This document shows positions 1-10,301 of a DNA stretch of 64,000 nucleotides, in pieces. Each line of letters begins with the position of its first letter. The first letter of the stretch is position 1. The notes beneath the pieces were generated by a model. It saw nothing but the letters and a program-made list of their open reading frames with translations, was not told the origin of the DNA and made no database searches. Source of the stretch: Zopfochytrium polystomum (taxonomy: Eukaryota; Chytridiomycota; Chytridiomycetes; Chytridiales; Chytridiaceae). A program made the position numbers and the translations under genes. The stretch covers positions 124,001 to 188,000 of the forward strand of contig JAIVFJ010000042.1 of assembly GCA_025765615.1 (NCBI GenBank), given 5' to 3'.

Positions 1-1
1 T

Positions 2-565
2 GCCAGACAAGCCCAACTCAAAGTTCTCACTTCGTCGACACCTGCACTTCTCTTGGAACGAAGTTCCCCGTCACCAGCCTCTGTTGAAAGTTCGGAAATG
101 GGACCTCCGTCTATTTCTTCATCCTCTTCCTCTGTGATGATTCTGGACATGGAATCTGTTACCGGATCCCTCTCTCCACGAATTCCAGAGGCGCTTCCGA
201 CGCCCGCAGCTCAAGAGAATCTTCCGGTTGCAACCGCTTTGGGAGACGTGTTGGATCCTATCCGCGTGGTAACGGACTCAGAAAGCGAGTCGGATATGAT
301 GTCGCATGAGGGGCTATTTTCCCCGATTCCAACAGCGACCACTGCAAGCGAAGAGAATTATGAATTTGGGAATCGCGAGCGTGTTGCTGGGAAAAAAGCC
401 GTTGACGAAGAGGCGTTTGACGACGGCGAGAGCGAGGATGCATTTGTTCTTGTGAAGGAAGAAGCTGAGGAACTTAATGGATCTCAGTCCTGCGTCTCTG
501 CGTCGGGGGGGGAAGACGAAGATCTAGCTCTAAGAAGTTCGACTTTGATTTTCCCATTGATGTAA
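2..565 (+). CDS. C-terminal part of an acidic, Ser-rich protein (unknown)
   Basis: The reading frame is open from the first bases of the window to a TAA at 563-565 (about 187 codons), so the start and any upstream exons lie outside. The visible part is low-complexity and disordered: a Ser/Pro-rich stretch with a poly-Ser run, then an acidic tail. Near the end an acidic run is followed by AFVLV, which resembles an LC3/Atg8-interacting (LIR) motif such as those near the C-termini of Atg1/ULK and Atg13 proteins. That link is only inference from a short motif. No folded domain is visible in this fragment. Confidence 0.6.
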   Translation, partial: ARQAQLKVLTSSTPALLLERSSPSPASVESSEMGPPSISSSSSSVMILDMESVTGSLSPRIPEALPTPAAQENLPVATALGDVLDPIRVVTDSESESDMMSHEGLFSPIPTATTASEENYEFGNRERVAGKKAVDEEAFDDGESEDAFVLVKEEAEELNGSQSCVSASGGEDEDLALRSSTLIFPLM

Positions 566-1548
566 AAGGCACTTCATCTAGTTTTGTTCTACGCAAGCAC
601 ATTCTTATTTCTCTGATGGCAATATAGTGCATGACACCTCCCAAATTTGTTTCACGGTGGCTGTCCCTCTGGTGTGCACGGGAACAAAAAATAAAAAAAT
701 AAAAAAAAACCCCCCCTTCTTTTTTTTTTTTTAGCTGGCGGCACTGTGCACATCCACATTCTCACGCGTTATTCGCACCGGAAAAAATCGAAGGAATTTT
801 TCAACCATCTGTGGGGACTGGGAATTATATTCTCGCTCTGTGCACCCGAAAAAACCGGGAATTTGGGGCACGCCACTGGAATTTTGGGATTTTTGTTTGG
901 TTTTCAAATAGAAGCAACGGCAAGATGTTGGCTGGTGGACGAGGCGCCGCTGCCAACGGCTTTGGCGGCGCCAAAAACACCTTCAGTGGCTAGGAGCAAG
1001 GGGGCAACAACAATGCACAGCAGGTGGGTGGTGGAAAGGGACTCAAAAATACACACTTACCTCCGAGATGTCCAAGAGCGCTTGTAGGCCAACGTAAGAC
1101 CATATTTGCCATGTTTGCACAGAATTTTGCAGTGCGTTATGTCGGGTACGCTTTCAACAAGTACAGTGCAGCCAGGATGTGACAAGGACCAACAGTTGGG
1201 TGTTGGCCATCCAGCCTTATGCGGTACCAGAGGTCTTGGCAAACACCCGGGCTAACACCAAAGAAGGCTCGAAAATCCCCATCCTCTCTTCCTTGTCTCG
1301 ACGATCGAGCGCTGTGTGGAGCTGTCTTCGTCTTCGTTTTTTGAGAAGTTATGGCGGAAACAGGCTTTGTTTTTCATTTTTACTTATAACAAAAGTTCAA
1401 AAATTTTTGTTGGGGGTCTCCTTTTTTCCCTGTTTTTCTTTGGAACCACAACTCAAGGAAGGGCATCTCACAATGCATGGTGACGTGACTGCTCGTTCAT
1501 TCCCAAACAAGCTAGATTCCGAAAAACCATCACTGCCAAGGTAGCGCA
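566..1548. other. Intergenic, no supported gene
   Basis: Contains A- and T-homopolymers (about 688-732) and short open frames. A possible decayed exon lies at 924-1180: a Gly/Ala/Asn-rich frame broken by a TAG at about 990, then a potential GT-AG intron (about 1024-1122) and a short frame ending at about 1182. I cannot assign it to a family and treat it as unannotated or pseudogenic. Confidence 0.4.
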
Positions 1549-2392
1549 TGTTGAAGTTGCAGTGTAGAAGGCGATGTCGTGAGTGGAGGTGGTGTTGCAA
1601 GAAGGTTGAAGGGTTGAGGAACCGTGGCTTGAATCGAGAACTTGTACAAGGGAGGGAGCATAGCAAGCGACCAAGGGCAAGTGGGTAAAGAGGGCTTGTT
1701 TTAGACAGGGACTGGAAAATTGGAGTGAGAGTGCCCTTTCTTTTCAATAAGAAAACTCTGTCCAATTTATACTCCTGCAGGCAGGAGGTTGACCAGTTTT
1801 CCTGTTTTGCCTATCTGAACAAGTTGCAAACTGCTTCAGACAGGTCTTTGCTCTTGGGAGGTGTTGTAAATCCCTTCCCACAGAGGGAGAGTGATTTGAA
1901 ATATTCAGAGCATGTCAAATCAACCAAGCTCTGTGTGGAGCCCAGTGTGCAAGCAACTGGTCTCCCCACAGAGAGGGAAAATGATTTGAAATCTTCAGGA
2001 GCATTTCAAATCAACCAAGGTCTGTCCAGAGGTCTGTGTGCAGTGACCAGTCTTCCCACAGAGGAAAGATGATTTGAAATCATCAGGGGCATTTCAAATC
2101 AACCAGTCCCTGGTTCAACATCGGTTCAGACAAAAGTCAGGTGACCTGGAGCTGCTGTGAGCTGCCCTGGTTCCACATTTCTCTGAACCCATTGAGTGTG
2201 ATTCTAATCACATTGTCCTCACCATCAAAGCCTAGGAAAGCGAAGCTAGAATCACACCGTCTTCACCTAACTCTTTTCGTTGGATTCAGATTAGGCCTTT
2301 CAGCTTACCCAACTTAGTGTAAGTCGCATCAGCGGCAGCGACAGGGCTGCTGTTGACATAGGAAGCTAGCTTCCCAGGCTCAAATCTCAACA
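1549..2392 (+). mobile_element. Solo LTR, 844-bp family, copy 1
   Basis: Begins TGTTGA and ends TCAACA, a perfect 6-bp terminal inverted repeat of the TG...CA type, and is collinear with 38726-39274 plus 44133-44431. It is flanked by GCGCA (1544-1548) and GCGCG (2393-2397), a 5-bp target duplication with one mismatch. No internal coding region is present, so it is a solo LTR. The interior carries three ~89-bp tandem units, each with a GATTTGAAAT / ATTTCAAATC palindrome (starting 1893, 1983 and 2071). An open frame at about 1725-2072 is conserved between copies only because the DNA is. Orientation is arbitrary. Confidence 0.8.
1893..2100. repeat. Three tandem palindromic units inside the 844-bp LTR
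   Basis: Each unit has GATTTGAAAT, a ~10-nt spacer and ATTTCAAATC (units at 1893, 1983 and 2071), so each single strand could form a 10-bp stem hairpin. Unit 1 of this copy has a mismatch (ATGTCAAATC); the other LTR copy has the perfect form. The third palindrome is the insertion site of the Ty3 element in the other copy. Confidence 0.75.
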
Positions 2393-3296
2393 GCGCGCCC
2401 CAAATGGCTCCTCGCAATTTGCATTCCCAAAAAAACAGAGACGCGCCGCATTCTACTAAGTTGTCAAATAAGACGCTTCCTTGGGACTTGGGCGTGCCAC
2501 CCTTCCAACCAAGAATTGTGGAGTGGAATATGGAAGAATCTGGACAATCTCCTCCAAAAGGTGCAGCAACGAACTTATTTGGGGCGTGGCAGCCGAAATT
2601 TGGGTGAAGTGATTGCTGAGGGGCCAGAATAAAACAAAACAAAAAAAAAAAAAAGGCCAAAGTGGCTTCAACGCCACCCCCGAGCTCAACAACCCCAACA
2701 CTGTCACAAAAGAAATCGGAGGGCGCTGCCGAAAGACAGATCGCAACGCAAAGCGGACTGAGGCTGTACATGGCTTGGTGCCGCCCTTCCCCACCAACTA
2801 ACGGTGAAGTTTGTAACAGGCAGTGACGTTTTTCCTGCGTTTTACAAGAAGCTTTGGATCCAGTTCTTACAAGACAAAGTCAAAAGGGCGTTGCTTTCGT
2901 GCAATAAGGTTTCAAAGATGTTAATATTGCTTTCCTTTGTGGTCTTCCTCTTTTTTGGTTTTTTTTCTGTCTAACGTTTTTCCAGTGGCCCTAGTCACGT
3001 TTCTGTGCCCACCGGAAGGCAGTCTGCTTTTCTGACAATTACTTATGTTGCACCCAAGCACCGACGTGTCTTGTGTAAGAGCTTATCATGCAGAACGCCC
3101 CTTGAACCATCATTTCATTTGTTTGCTCAGCTCCCAACAGGTTCTGGCGGCAGCAGTCACATCATTAGGAGAACTGCTAGTCAAGTGAGAGTCAGCTGTT
3201 TTCTTGGACATTATGACTTAGTTCTCTTGCTTCCCACCTGCCACTTAGAAGGATTTTATATCTTAAAACAAACTAAGACATTGATAAGGACAATCC
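2393..3296. other. Intergenic between two solo LTRs
   Basis: Short frames on both strands overlap and none shows a domain or codon structure I trust. An A15-type homopolymer lies near 2641-2655. I see no gene here. Confidence 0.4.
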
Positions 3297-3301
3297 ATGA
3301 C

Positions 3302-3600
3302 TGCTATGAATCACCCACTGGAAACCTCTGGAACCTAATAGACCATTCCTTCATGGAACCTTGTGGAACCTTCTGGAACCTTCTTTGCTTTCCTGACTTG
3401 TCTTGTTGTCATTGGTATCATTGTATTACTAATTGCTCTTTCTGGAACTTTCTTTGAGGCTTGACAAGGAAGACTCTCAAAAGGTATAAAAGGGGGATGG
3501 AGGACCTGTCCCATCCCTCAAGTGAATTGTTGTTTCCAATACAATCATCACTCCTCTCAGTTCCTTGTCTGCCTTGTCCTGTCCTGCCATGTTCCTGACA
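3302..3600 (+). mobile_element. Solo LTR of the Ty3/chromovirus family
   Basis: A 299-bp sequence beginning TGCTATGAATC and ending GTTCCTGACA, clearly homologous, in opposite orientation, to the 308-bp LTRs of the full element at 39275-44127. It is flanked by a perfect 5-bp target duplication ATGAC (3297-3301 and 3601-3605). It keeps the TATA box (GGTATAAAAGGGG, near 3482-3494), the downstream AAGTGAATT start region, and a four-unit heat-shock-element array (GAAccTTCtgGAAccTTC, near 3366-3383). Confidence 0.92.
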
Positions 3601-3605
3601 ATGAC

Positions 3606-4436
3606 AGATTCAGTTCAAAACAATTTTAGTCTTTCTCACAAGGAAATCATCAGTGAAACGTCAGTCACCACTGCCACTATTCCATCCATTGAAAAGTGAA
3701 CGGATTGCCACCCCTGCAGTCATTGTCAGGCATTGCTTTGCACCAGTTATCAGTATCGAAAGTTCCCTCAAATTTTTTCGGGTTTATCTTTAAGTGCAGT
3801 CTGCTTTTTTTGTAACGTACTGCCTTACAATTCTCTTAGTCCTTTCTAGTCAGTTGACAGGTCCCAGATCTCATCCAACAATCTAAATTCGAGTTGTATC
3901 ACCTAATCTCTTGAGGGGACGCCCTGAAAATAACAAACAACATGCTTATGTTGATGAAAATGATGAAATTGCAGCCAAAGGCTGCAAAGCTGAAAGCGGT
4001 TCACCGCTGCTAAGCGATCGTAAGAGTGAACCCCCAACTCAGCACAATTACCTGGGAAAATGGCTTCCAGTTTTTGGCAGGAATAATGCCATTTGTTCCA
4101 TATTGGCAAGCAACATGTATTGCTTGATGCGGCATTTCATACTACTGGATTATTGTTGTATCACTTGTATAAAATGGGTGCCCCTATTTGTAGACCCCCA
4201 CCTTTCAAAGTAAGACATAGACCCCTCTTGAACCACGCAACAGATGTCCTCGGCTCCCATTAATTTCTTCCAAAATACTAAATTTGCCGGCTCACGTGGC
4301 CCAACCCAACCAACCAACCAACCAATCAGGGATCACGATCGATCTGGTGTGCCCGATTCGACCGCCGCCTGCCGCCGCCGCCTTGCCTGCCCTTCGCTGC
4401 TACTTACCCACTGCACCCCCACCACCAACCATCATC
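3606..4436. other. Intergenic region upstream of the hydrolase gene
   Basis: Holds small unrelated frames. Its 3' end (about 4290-4436) is the probable promoter and 5'UTR of the hydrolase gene, with a short (CAAC)n run near 4305-4325. No other gene is supported. Confidence 0.4.
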
Positions 4437-4648
4437 ATGGCCTCCACAGCCCACGACGCCCCGCCATCCGCAGACATCGCAGCTTCTGCCGCGAACGGGT
4501 TGATGCCCAAGGCCCCAACCGGCTTATTTGCAGTGGTTGCCCAAACAAGGACCACGCCGCGGTCGAACTCGGCGGCTCCTGCCGCCGCCGGCGAGGGAGT
4601 GCGCTTGCACTATCACATCCATGGGAACGGACCCATTCGCGTCTTCTT

Positions 4649-4692
<44 letters not shown>

Positions 4693-6036
4693 CGTGTGTG
4701 TGCGTGTGTTCGCCGTGTCCGTCCACCCTGACCGGGCACATTTTTCTCTCTCTTTTCGCTGACTGGCACAGAATGGGTAAGCACATCCACTTTCTTGCTT
4801 GTCGGCTCACTCAACGACAATTAATCATTAGGTCTCCACGTCACCCTGCATGGTTGGGAGAACCAGGTTCGGGGAGAAGAGTTATTCCGGTGTTTGGTAA
4901 CGTTGCTTGATTCTCCAGGCGAACTATTTCGGATCCCTCGCCGACTACACTTGCGTCGTCTACGACAACAGAGGCGTTGGCTGGAGTACTGTCTCGCTTT
5001 CTTTGAATACGTTTCGAATGCACACTCCGCACTTCTAACCAACGTAACCCCGTAAAACTCGCAGGCGACGCTCCCAGTGGCCGCTACACCACGTCGGAGA
5101 TGGCAAAGGATGCGTACGATCTCCTTATGGTACTTGGGTGGACACGCAACGTTCACGTTGTTGGAGTTTCAATGGGTGGAATGGTGAGGGAGAGAGTCCT
5201 TCTGCTTCTTTCGTTCATAATTTACAAGATATTTCCTCTTATCCCTACACTGAATCAACCAGATCGCGCAAGAGCTGTGCTTACTCGCGCCTGAAATAAT
5301 TGCCTCGCTCTGCCTCACCTCAACTCACGCAGGCCGCAGTTTACCGCCACCGAACGCTTTTTATTACATGCCGCAAATCATATTTTCAAAAGACCCTGTG
5401 AGGCGGATGAACTTGATGTGCGACCTGCTGTTTCCACAGGTTTTTGCCGCTATCACTTTGTATTCGCGCTTCCTCCTCGGCAGCAAATTAACGAAACATT
5501 GAAAACAAACCTGCACAACAAAACTACTCCAGGATTGGCTTTCGTCCCCGTCCGTCAAGAACCCGACCATGACGAACCGCGAGGCCACTTGCGAATCATT
5601 CAAGCACCACGCCGCCCTTACTCGCTCCCCGCCGAGTCCCGCTGGGGCCTTTGGCCAGCTTGCCGCCGTCTCTTCGCACCATGTCTCGGCCGCACGACTC
5701 CAAAAGATCGCTGCGTCCGGATTCCCCGTGTTTGTTATCACTGGCACGTACGACAACCTTATCTACCCATCCAACTCGTACCACTTGGCCAAAATACTGA
5801 AAGCGGAAAAGTTTCACGTGTTCAAGGGGTCAGGTCATGCGCTGATGACGGAAGTCGCTGAGGTAGGCGATTTCTTTGCTCCTTTTAATTTTGTGTCGGG
5901 TCATTCTCTTTCTCCATTGTTACGCGAATTACTCATTTGAAGTTTTGCCATTATATTCCGCAAGGAATACAACACCATGCTTCGTGAGTTCATCGAGAGC
6001 ACCGAGGCGAGGCGGAGCCAGGATGGGAAACTTTAA
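4437..6036 (+). CDS. Alpha/beta-hydrolase (8 exons, one of 5 nt)
   Basis: Exons 4437-4651, 4772-4776, 4832-4866, 4919-4985, 5065-5183, 5263-5439, 5533-5862 and 5965-6036 join to 339 codons without a stop. The protein has the order of an alpha/beta-hydrolase fold: a central YDNRGVGWS strand-turn, the nucleophile elbow GVSMGG (Ser ~143), an acid in GTYDNLIYP (Asp ~280) and GSGHAL (His ~308). It is probably a serine hydrolase (esterase or lipase type); the substrate cannot be inferred. The N-terminal ~45 residues are Ala/Pro-rich and disordered. Intron 1 begins directly inside a (GT)n microsatellite, and exon 2 is the pentamer AATGG, needed to read FFIMGLH across exons 1-3. TGA-free junctions and family motifs at each splice support the model. 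Confidence 0.85.
4652..4710 (+). repeat. (GT)n microsatellite at a 5' splice site
   Basis: Intron 1 of the hydrolase gene starts with about 16 uninterrupted GT units, then an imperfect GC/GT run. The donor dinucleotide is therefore one of many equivalent GTs. Confidence 0.9.
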
Positions 6037-6285
6037 GAGTGAATTCCAAGCGGTCCTTGGACTCTTTCCCGCGGACTCCTTCAACCCCCTCCTTACCGGG
6101 AAATGACAGAGCCTCTTATTAGTTTTTCTCTATTGTTTATTGCTGACCACTGATTACTTCAATTTAAACTTACGAAACTTGAAAAAGGAAGTGGAAAAAA
6201 AGCCGGAGGATGCGGGTGGGATGCGAGAAATACAGGTCAAGACAGTGAAACGCGCCCAAAAAAATAATTGTACTTCCACGAGGGA

Positions 6286-7260
6286 CTACTCGCTTTTCGG
6301 TCCCCACAGTTTGCTGCTGCCGCGCTCAGCGATTTTCGGGGCAGCGGCTGCCGAGTTGGGCCATGCGACGGTGACGCGCCACAGTAGGGCGGCGGCGACG
6401 GCAACGGGCCAGGCCGCGTGAACAGCAACCAGCAGCCGTGCCTGCCACGCCTCGAGCTCGTCGCTGAGCAGGATGCTACCGACGACCGGGACGGCGGTCG
6501 CGACAACGTGGGAAGCGTAGGCGAGTGCGGGGAATCGAAAGTCGGGGCGCGGGTCCGTGACGAGGGACCAAATCGCGTAGAACACAAAAGGAAGGTGCAG
6601 AAGAACGCGAGTCGCAGCGATGCTTTTTTTTATTTTTTGTTTTTTTAGTGGTTGTTTGTTCTTGTGCCAACTTCGCTCTCGCACACGCACACGCACGCAC
6701 ACAAACACACACACACACACACTCTCTCTCTCTCTCTCGCTCTCTCGCTCTCACCTTTTGAACCAATCAGCCTTCTCTCTGACCAAAAAGTCTCCAGCCA
6801 AGTACACGTAGCGGGCCGAGGCGTCGAGCCACGCGTCGGGCAAGGCAGAAGACGGTAGCAGGACCTCGGCGTCGACGAGCAGCATCAGCGGCACAAGGGC
6901 GGCCAGCGCGACGGCGAGGGCAGCGTCCACGGGACGCTCGGTGAGCGGTCGACCCCACCCTTCGTGCCGCCTGTGCTGGTTGTGCCGGCCGTGTAGGTGG
7001 CGGTGCACGCCACCGCGTCCGCTACCACCACCATCCGCAGGGGGGGAAGCCGCTGCCGTCCACCGGGCCACGAAGAGCTTGGGTATGTGCAGGAGGTTGC
7101 CGAAGCCGCTGCTTGTGGTTGTACCTGTGCTGCTGCTGCTGCTGCTGCTGCTGCTAGTGCTGCTGCCGGCGCTGGTGCCGGCGGGTTGGTGCGCGGCTGC
7201 GCTGGCAACGGCCGCCTTTTGTGGAAATAGCGACGATGCGGCGGACACTGCTGAGGGCAT
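6286..7260 (-). CDS. EXPERA-domain membrane protein, TMEM97/sigma-2 receptor-like
   Basis: Two exons, 7260-6755 and 6622-6286, give 280 codons; the 132-nt intron is full of (GA)n and (GT)n. After a ~110-residue Ala/Ser/Gly-rich N-terminus come four hydrophobic helices. The stretch ADWFKS followed by the helix starting LLHLPFVFYAIWSLV aligns in spacing with TMEM97 (WFK then helix 2), and later PALAYASHVVATAVP matches helix 3 of EXPERA proteins. The family includes the sigma-2 receptor and EBP-type sterol proteins of the ER. A role in ER sterol handling is family knowledge; the ligand here is unknown. The exon junction falls exactly in WFK|S. The long N-terminal extension, with a CTG-encoded Ser run, is unusual for the family. 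Confidence 0.75.
6675..6752 (-). repeat. (CA)n/(CT)n microsatellite within an intron
   Basis: Read on the gene strand, the intron starts GTGAGAGCGAGAGAG and runs into (GA)n and then (GT)n, that is, the tract begins at the 5' splice site. Confidence 0.85.
7127..7155. repeat. (CTG)n trinucleotide repeat in coding sequence
   Basis: About nine CTG units on the plus strand, read as a serine run in the TMEM97-like protein on the minus strand. Confidence 0.85.
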
Positions 7261-7452
7261 TCTTCGTTGCGGGAGCGGAGAGTGTATGAGTGCGAGCGAG
7301 AGTAAGTCTATTTTCACTAACTTTTTCTTCTGTTTCGGGGGGTTCAGCAGCAAACGGTTGTAGGTTGTATATATAATACGGGGTGGGAGAGATGGAGATG
7401 GAGATGTTGTGTCGAGTCTTCTCACTTTTTCTATTTTTCTTCTTTTTTTATT

Positions 7453-7508
<56 letters not shown>

Positions 7509-7671
7509 CTTCGCTGTGTCACTTCTGCAACACAACGGAGATCGACCTTCCGCACTGCACGGGGAAAAAAAAAAAATTATCTGCATAATCAGTTCTCTCC
7601 AAACATCTCCAGCGACCGCCCCCCTGCCCGCCCGCGCACACACACACACACACACACACACGCAAAGTAGC
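7261..7671. other. Region between the TMEM97-like and PARG-like genes, with microsatellites
   Basis: Contains the TMEM97-like 5' region, a long (CT)n tract (about 7456-7508) and a (CA)n tract (about 7636-7661). No separate gene is seen. Confidence 0.6.
7367..7379 (-). promoter_or_regulatory. Possible TATA element of the TMEM97-like gene
   Basis: GTATTATATATAC on the minus strand lies 107-119 nt upstream of the start codon at 7260, a plausible TATA position for a gene with a 5'UTR of about 80 nt. Confidence 0.35.
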
Positions 7672-9829
7672 TCAATCAGTGATCTCCATGTCATTTGCGG
7701 TGTCGGGTCCCGGCTCCGCGGGCTGCTTGGGCGTTTCGTTCAGAGGCTTCCACACTCGCCCCTTATCCACCAAGAACTTGAATAGCACGTCGGTGCGAAT
7801 CTCCCTGTCCTGCCAAACTTGCATCAGAAATTCCTCCGCTGTTTGCACGTGCTTGGCCTCATCGTTCGTGGAGTGGTAATACAGAGAATTGACTCCCGCC
7901 GCGTGAGCCGCCGCAATCTGTAAGAACGCCATGACCACAAGGTCACCGCCAAACTCGCCGGTGCCCCAATCGCCCGTGTGAATGACTACTTCCACGTTTT
8001 TGTACTGGTTACGTTCCTTGAGCGCCTTGTGGTACTCTAGAGTCTCCTTTGCCTTGTTCACAGCGCCTCGGAAGGCAGTGTACGCAGTCCGGAAGATCTG
8101 CCGAACTTGGAAAATCGTGTAGGCGCCTTTGCACGGTCGGAGAGGGTTGGCCAGTTGGTCCGGAGCGGCCATCGCGATGAAATTGTTCAAGGGACGTGGC
8201 TGTCTCGCCCCAGACGGCCCCGCTCCTTGCCGACGAATTCCGGGACAGTCGTGATTTGCCATGGCTTCGTTTTGGCTCCGTTTGACATCTACTGCCTCTC
8301 CGCAGTCGGGACATTCGATTCGTTTGGCGTCTGCAGCCGCGTAAATGTAGACAAAGTGCCTCTTTTTGAATTCATCGAAGCTTGCTTTCGGAAAATCATC
8401 GCCGTAAACATTGGATTTAGTCCTCGTGTAGTCAGCGGGAAGTTCCTCTTCAGAAAGTTGTCGGTTTTTCTTCTCGTCGTAGTATTCGTCTTCTTTAACC
8501 ATAGCCCTGATAAAAAAAAAAAAATTACTCCGAAAGGTCTCACAGATGAGGTCTGTACTCAACTTGACCACCATCAAAAGTGGGACTCCTGTAATAATCC
8601 AGGGAGTTGGAAGGTTTGAAAAGTCTTTCGACATGGCCCGGAGCTCGTTGTGGCGGAAAGTCATTTCGGATTTGTTCTTCGGAACATAGAAACAGGGCGT
8701 CGTTCACCTCCAAGGGAGAAGCGCCGTGCCCTGGAGTACAACGTCAGCCATTCTTGAACAAAATTTGTGCAAAACTGGGGAGAGCCTTACATTGACCCCA
8801 GTTCCGCAAGTACGAGCCAGCTTTTGGTTCCTTTCCGCCGAGACTCTTGATAGCGCCCGAGACCGACCAGGTATTGTATTTTTCGCCTAGAACATGGTCG
8901 GAAAGATCTTCGAGACAGTCACGGAGGGAAATCAAGGACGGGTGACTGAAAGCAGTTATCTCCTCCGACGCAAAGCGGTCCGTTTCGCCATAGCGGAAGA
9001 TCATTTGGTCTGTGAAGTTCACGTAGTACTCGACAACGAGGACGCTCTTGTCTGTTTGCCTCCTTTTGGTCGTTTCTTCGTTCGAGTAGTCCGAGTAAGA
9101 CGCAATAGGCTTAACCAACGTCGTGTTGCCTATGGGCGCCGCCTCGCTGGAACCCTTTGGGCGCTCATGGAAATGAGACTTTGCCAAGACTTGCGGGATG
9201 TTAGCCGGAACAAGGCGGGTTGCACGAAGAAAGTCGTTTTCATCGTAGTCGTTCTTGACGAGCCCTTTGGCAAAGGTATTCCACTTCTTCTTGTTAGTGT
9301 CATCGCCAGATTTCCAGTTGACGGGATACAGTTTGACCAGCTTTTTAAGGTTGAAAGCGACATCGACGAGGATCTCAGGAGAGTCAACGACAACAGGGTT
9401 CATGCGCACTCTCTTCTTGCCCTGGTCGTCGGGAGGATTCAGGCTAGGAAAGGTCCGATTCAACAGGTGTTCCAGAGCTTTGTCCAAGGGTCCTGTTTCT
9501 ACTCTTGTCTTATTGTCCTTCCGGACAGGAAGGAGCGGGATTTGCTGGTCGCCGCACCACCACACATCCTGCGCTTCGACTCGATTGAGGAGTTTTCGAG
9601 CATTCGTGCCATAGTCTTCCTGGCTGCCAGGGACCGCCCTGCTTTTCGGATCTCTCGCACCGTCATGCGCCTGACCATTGTAAGTCGCTAGGCCGACGAT
9701 GGCCGGCGGCGATGGCGAACCGTAAGCGCCGGGAACACCGTACGATCCTCCAGGCACGGTGGACCCACCTGCCACCCGCCCGCCAGCGACGATGGATGGG
9801 GACGAAGACGAAGGCGGCGGCGGTGACAT
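7672..9829 (-). CDS. PARG-like (poly(ADP-ribose) glycohydrolase-related) protein
   Basis: Exons 9829-8791, 8730-8544 and 8506-7672 join to 686 codons. The segment HTGDWGTGEFGGD, followed by an LQIAAA helix, is the counterpart of the conserved TGNWGCGAFGGD block of poly(ADP-ribose) glycohydrolases. Upstream, FRYGETDRFASEEI occupies the place of the catalytic signature GGG-x(6-8)-QEE: the two acidic residues are kept, but the Gly triplet is missing and Gln is Ser. Between the two blocks is an insert with a Cys/His cluster (CPDCGEA...NHDCPG) that could bind zinc. The N-terminus is Pro/Ser/Gly-rich. Family members remove ADP-ribose polymers, but activity here is doubtful. The start is the first ATG; the frame is open upstream with a hydrophobic stretch, so a further 5' exon is possible. 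Intron 2 is only 37 nt. Confidence 0.6.
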
Positions 9830-10301
9830 CGGCGACGCCACAGATAGCAAATACAGAAAAAATATCTGAACACCGAAAGGGGGGAAATGAACAAAGTAAT
9901 TGACCAATTAAATTTTTGTCTTTTCTTGCTTTCTGTCTTCCAGTCCCAGGAAGCTGGAGGCGTTCTGTCTGTTTGTCTGTTTGGCTGGCTGACTGTCTGT
10001 CTGTCTGTCTGTCGGTCTGTCTGCCTGTCTGTTGGCCCGCGGTGGCTTTTTCTCGTGCGCACGACAAAGAAAAATGAAACGGTTGGAAAGGAAGGGGACT
10101 TCAAAGGTTACCAGGAAATTCTGCAACCAAATAAACAAACAAAGTAATACATGTAAAACTGTTTTCACTTTCATTTTCTCCTTCTCATTTCCCATTTCTG
10201 TTATGTCATTGTCGGTGGGGAATTTTTTACAGTGCCTGTTGGGAAAGGCGGGAAGGGGGGAAGGGGGGTGGGGCTGGGCTTTACAAGATGTTTGCAACGC
10301 A
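9830..10301. other. Spacer between Eaf1-like and PARG-like genes
   Basis: Holds the 5' region of the PARG-like gene and a (CTGT)n tract at about 9966-10032. No additional gene is supported. Confidence 0.5.
9966..10032. repeat. (CTGT)n tetranucleotide repeat
   Basis: Runs of CTGT interrupted by TTGG and GGCT steps, upstream of the PARG-like gene. Confidence 0.8.

Noticed and set aside
1725..2072. 115-codon frame conserved with the copy at 38927-39262
   Set aside because: The DNA of the whole 844-bp LTR is conserved, including outside this frame; there are no start or domain signals. It is a repeat, not a gene.
3903..4213. Overlapping ~100-codon frames on both strands
   Set aside because: No domain, no splice context, and random-like composition.
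7383..7670. Frames made of Ser-Leu or Arg-Glu repeats in (CT)n tracts (also at 21.7-23.0 kb)
   Set aside because: Translations of microsatellites.
8894..9691. 265-codon plus-strand frame
   Set aside because: Opposite the PARG-like exon 1, whose sense frame carries the family motifs.
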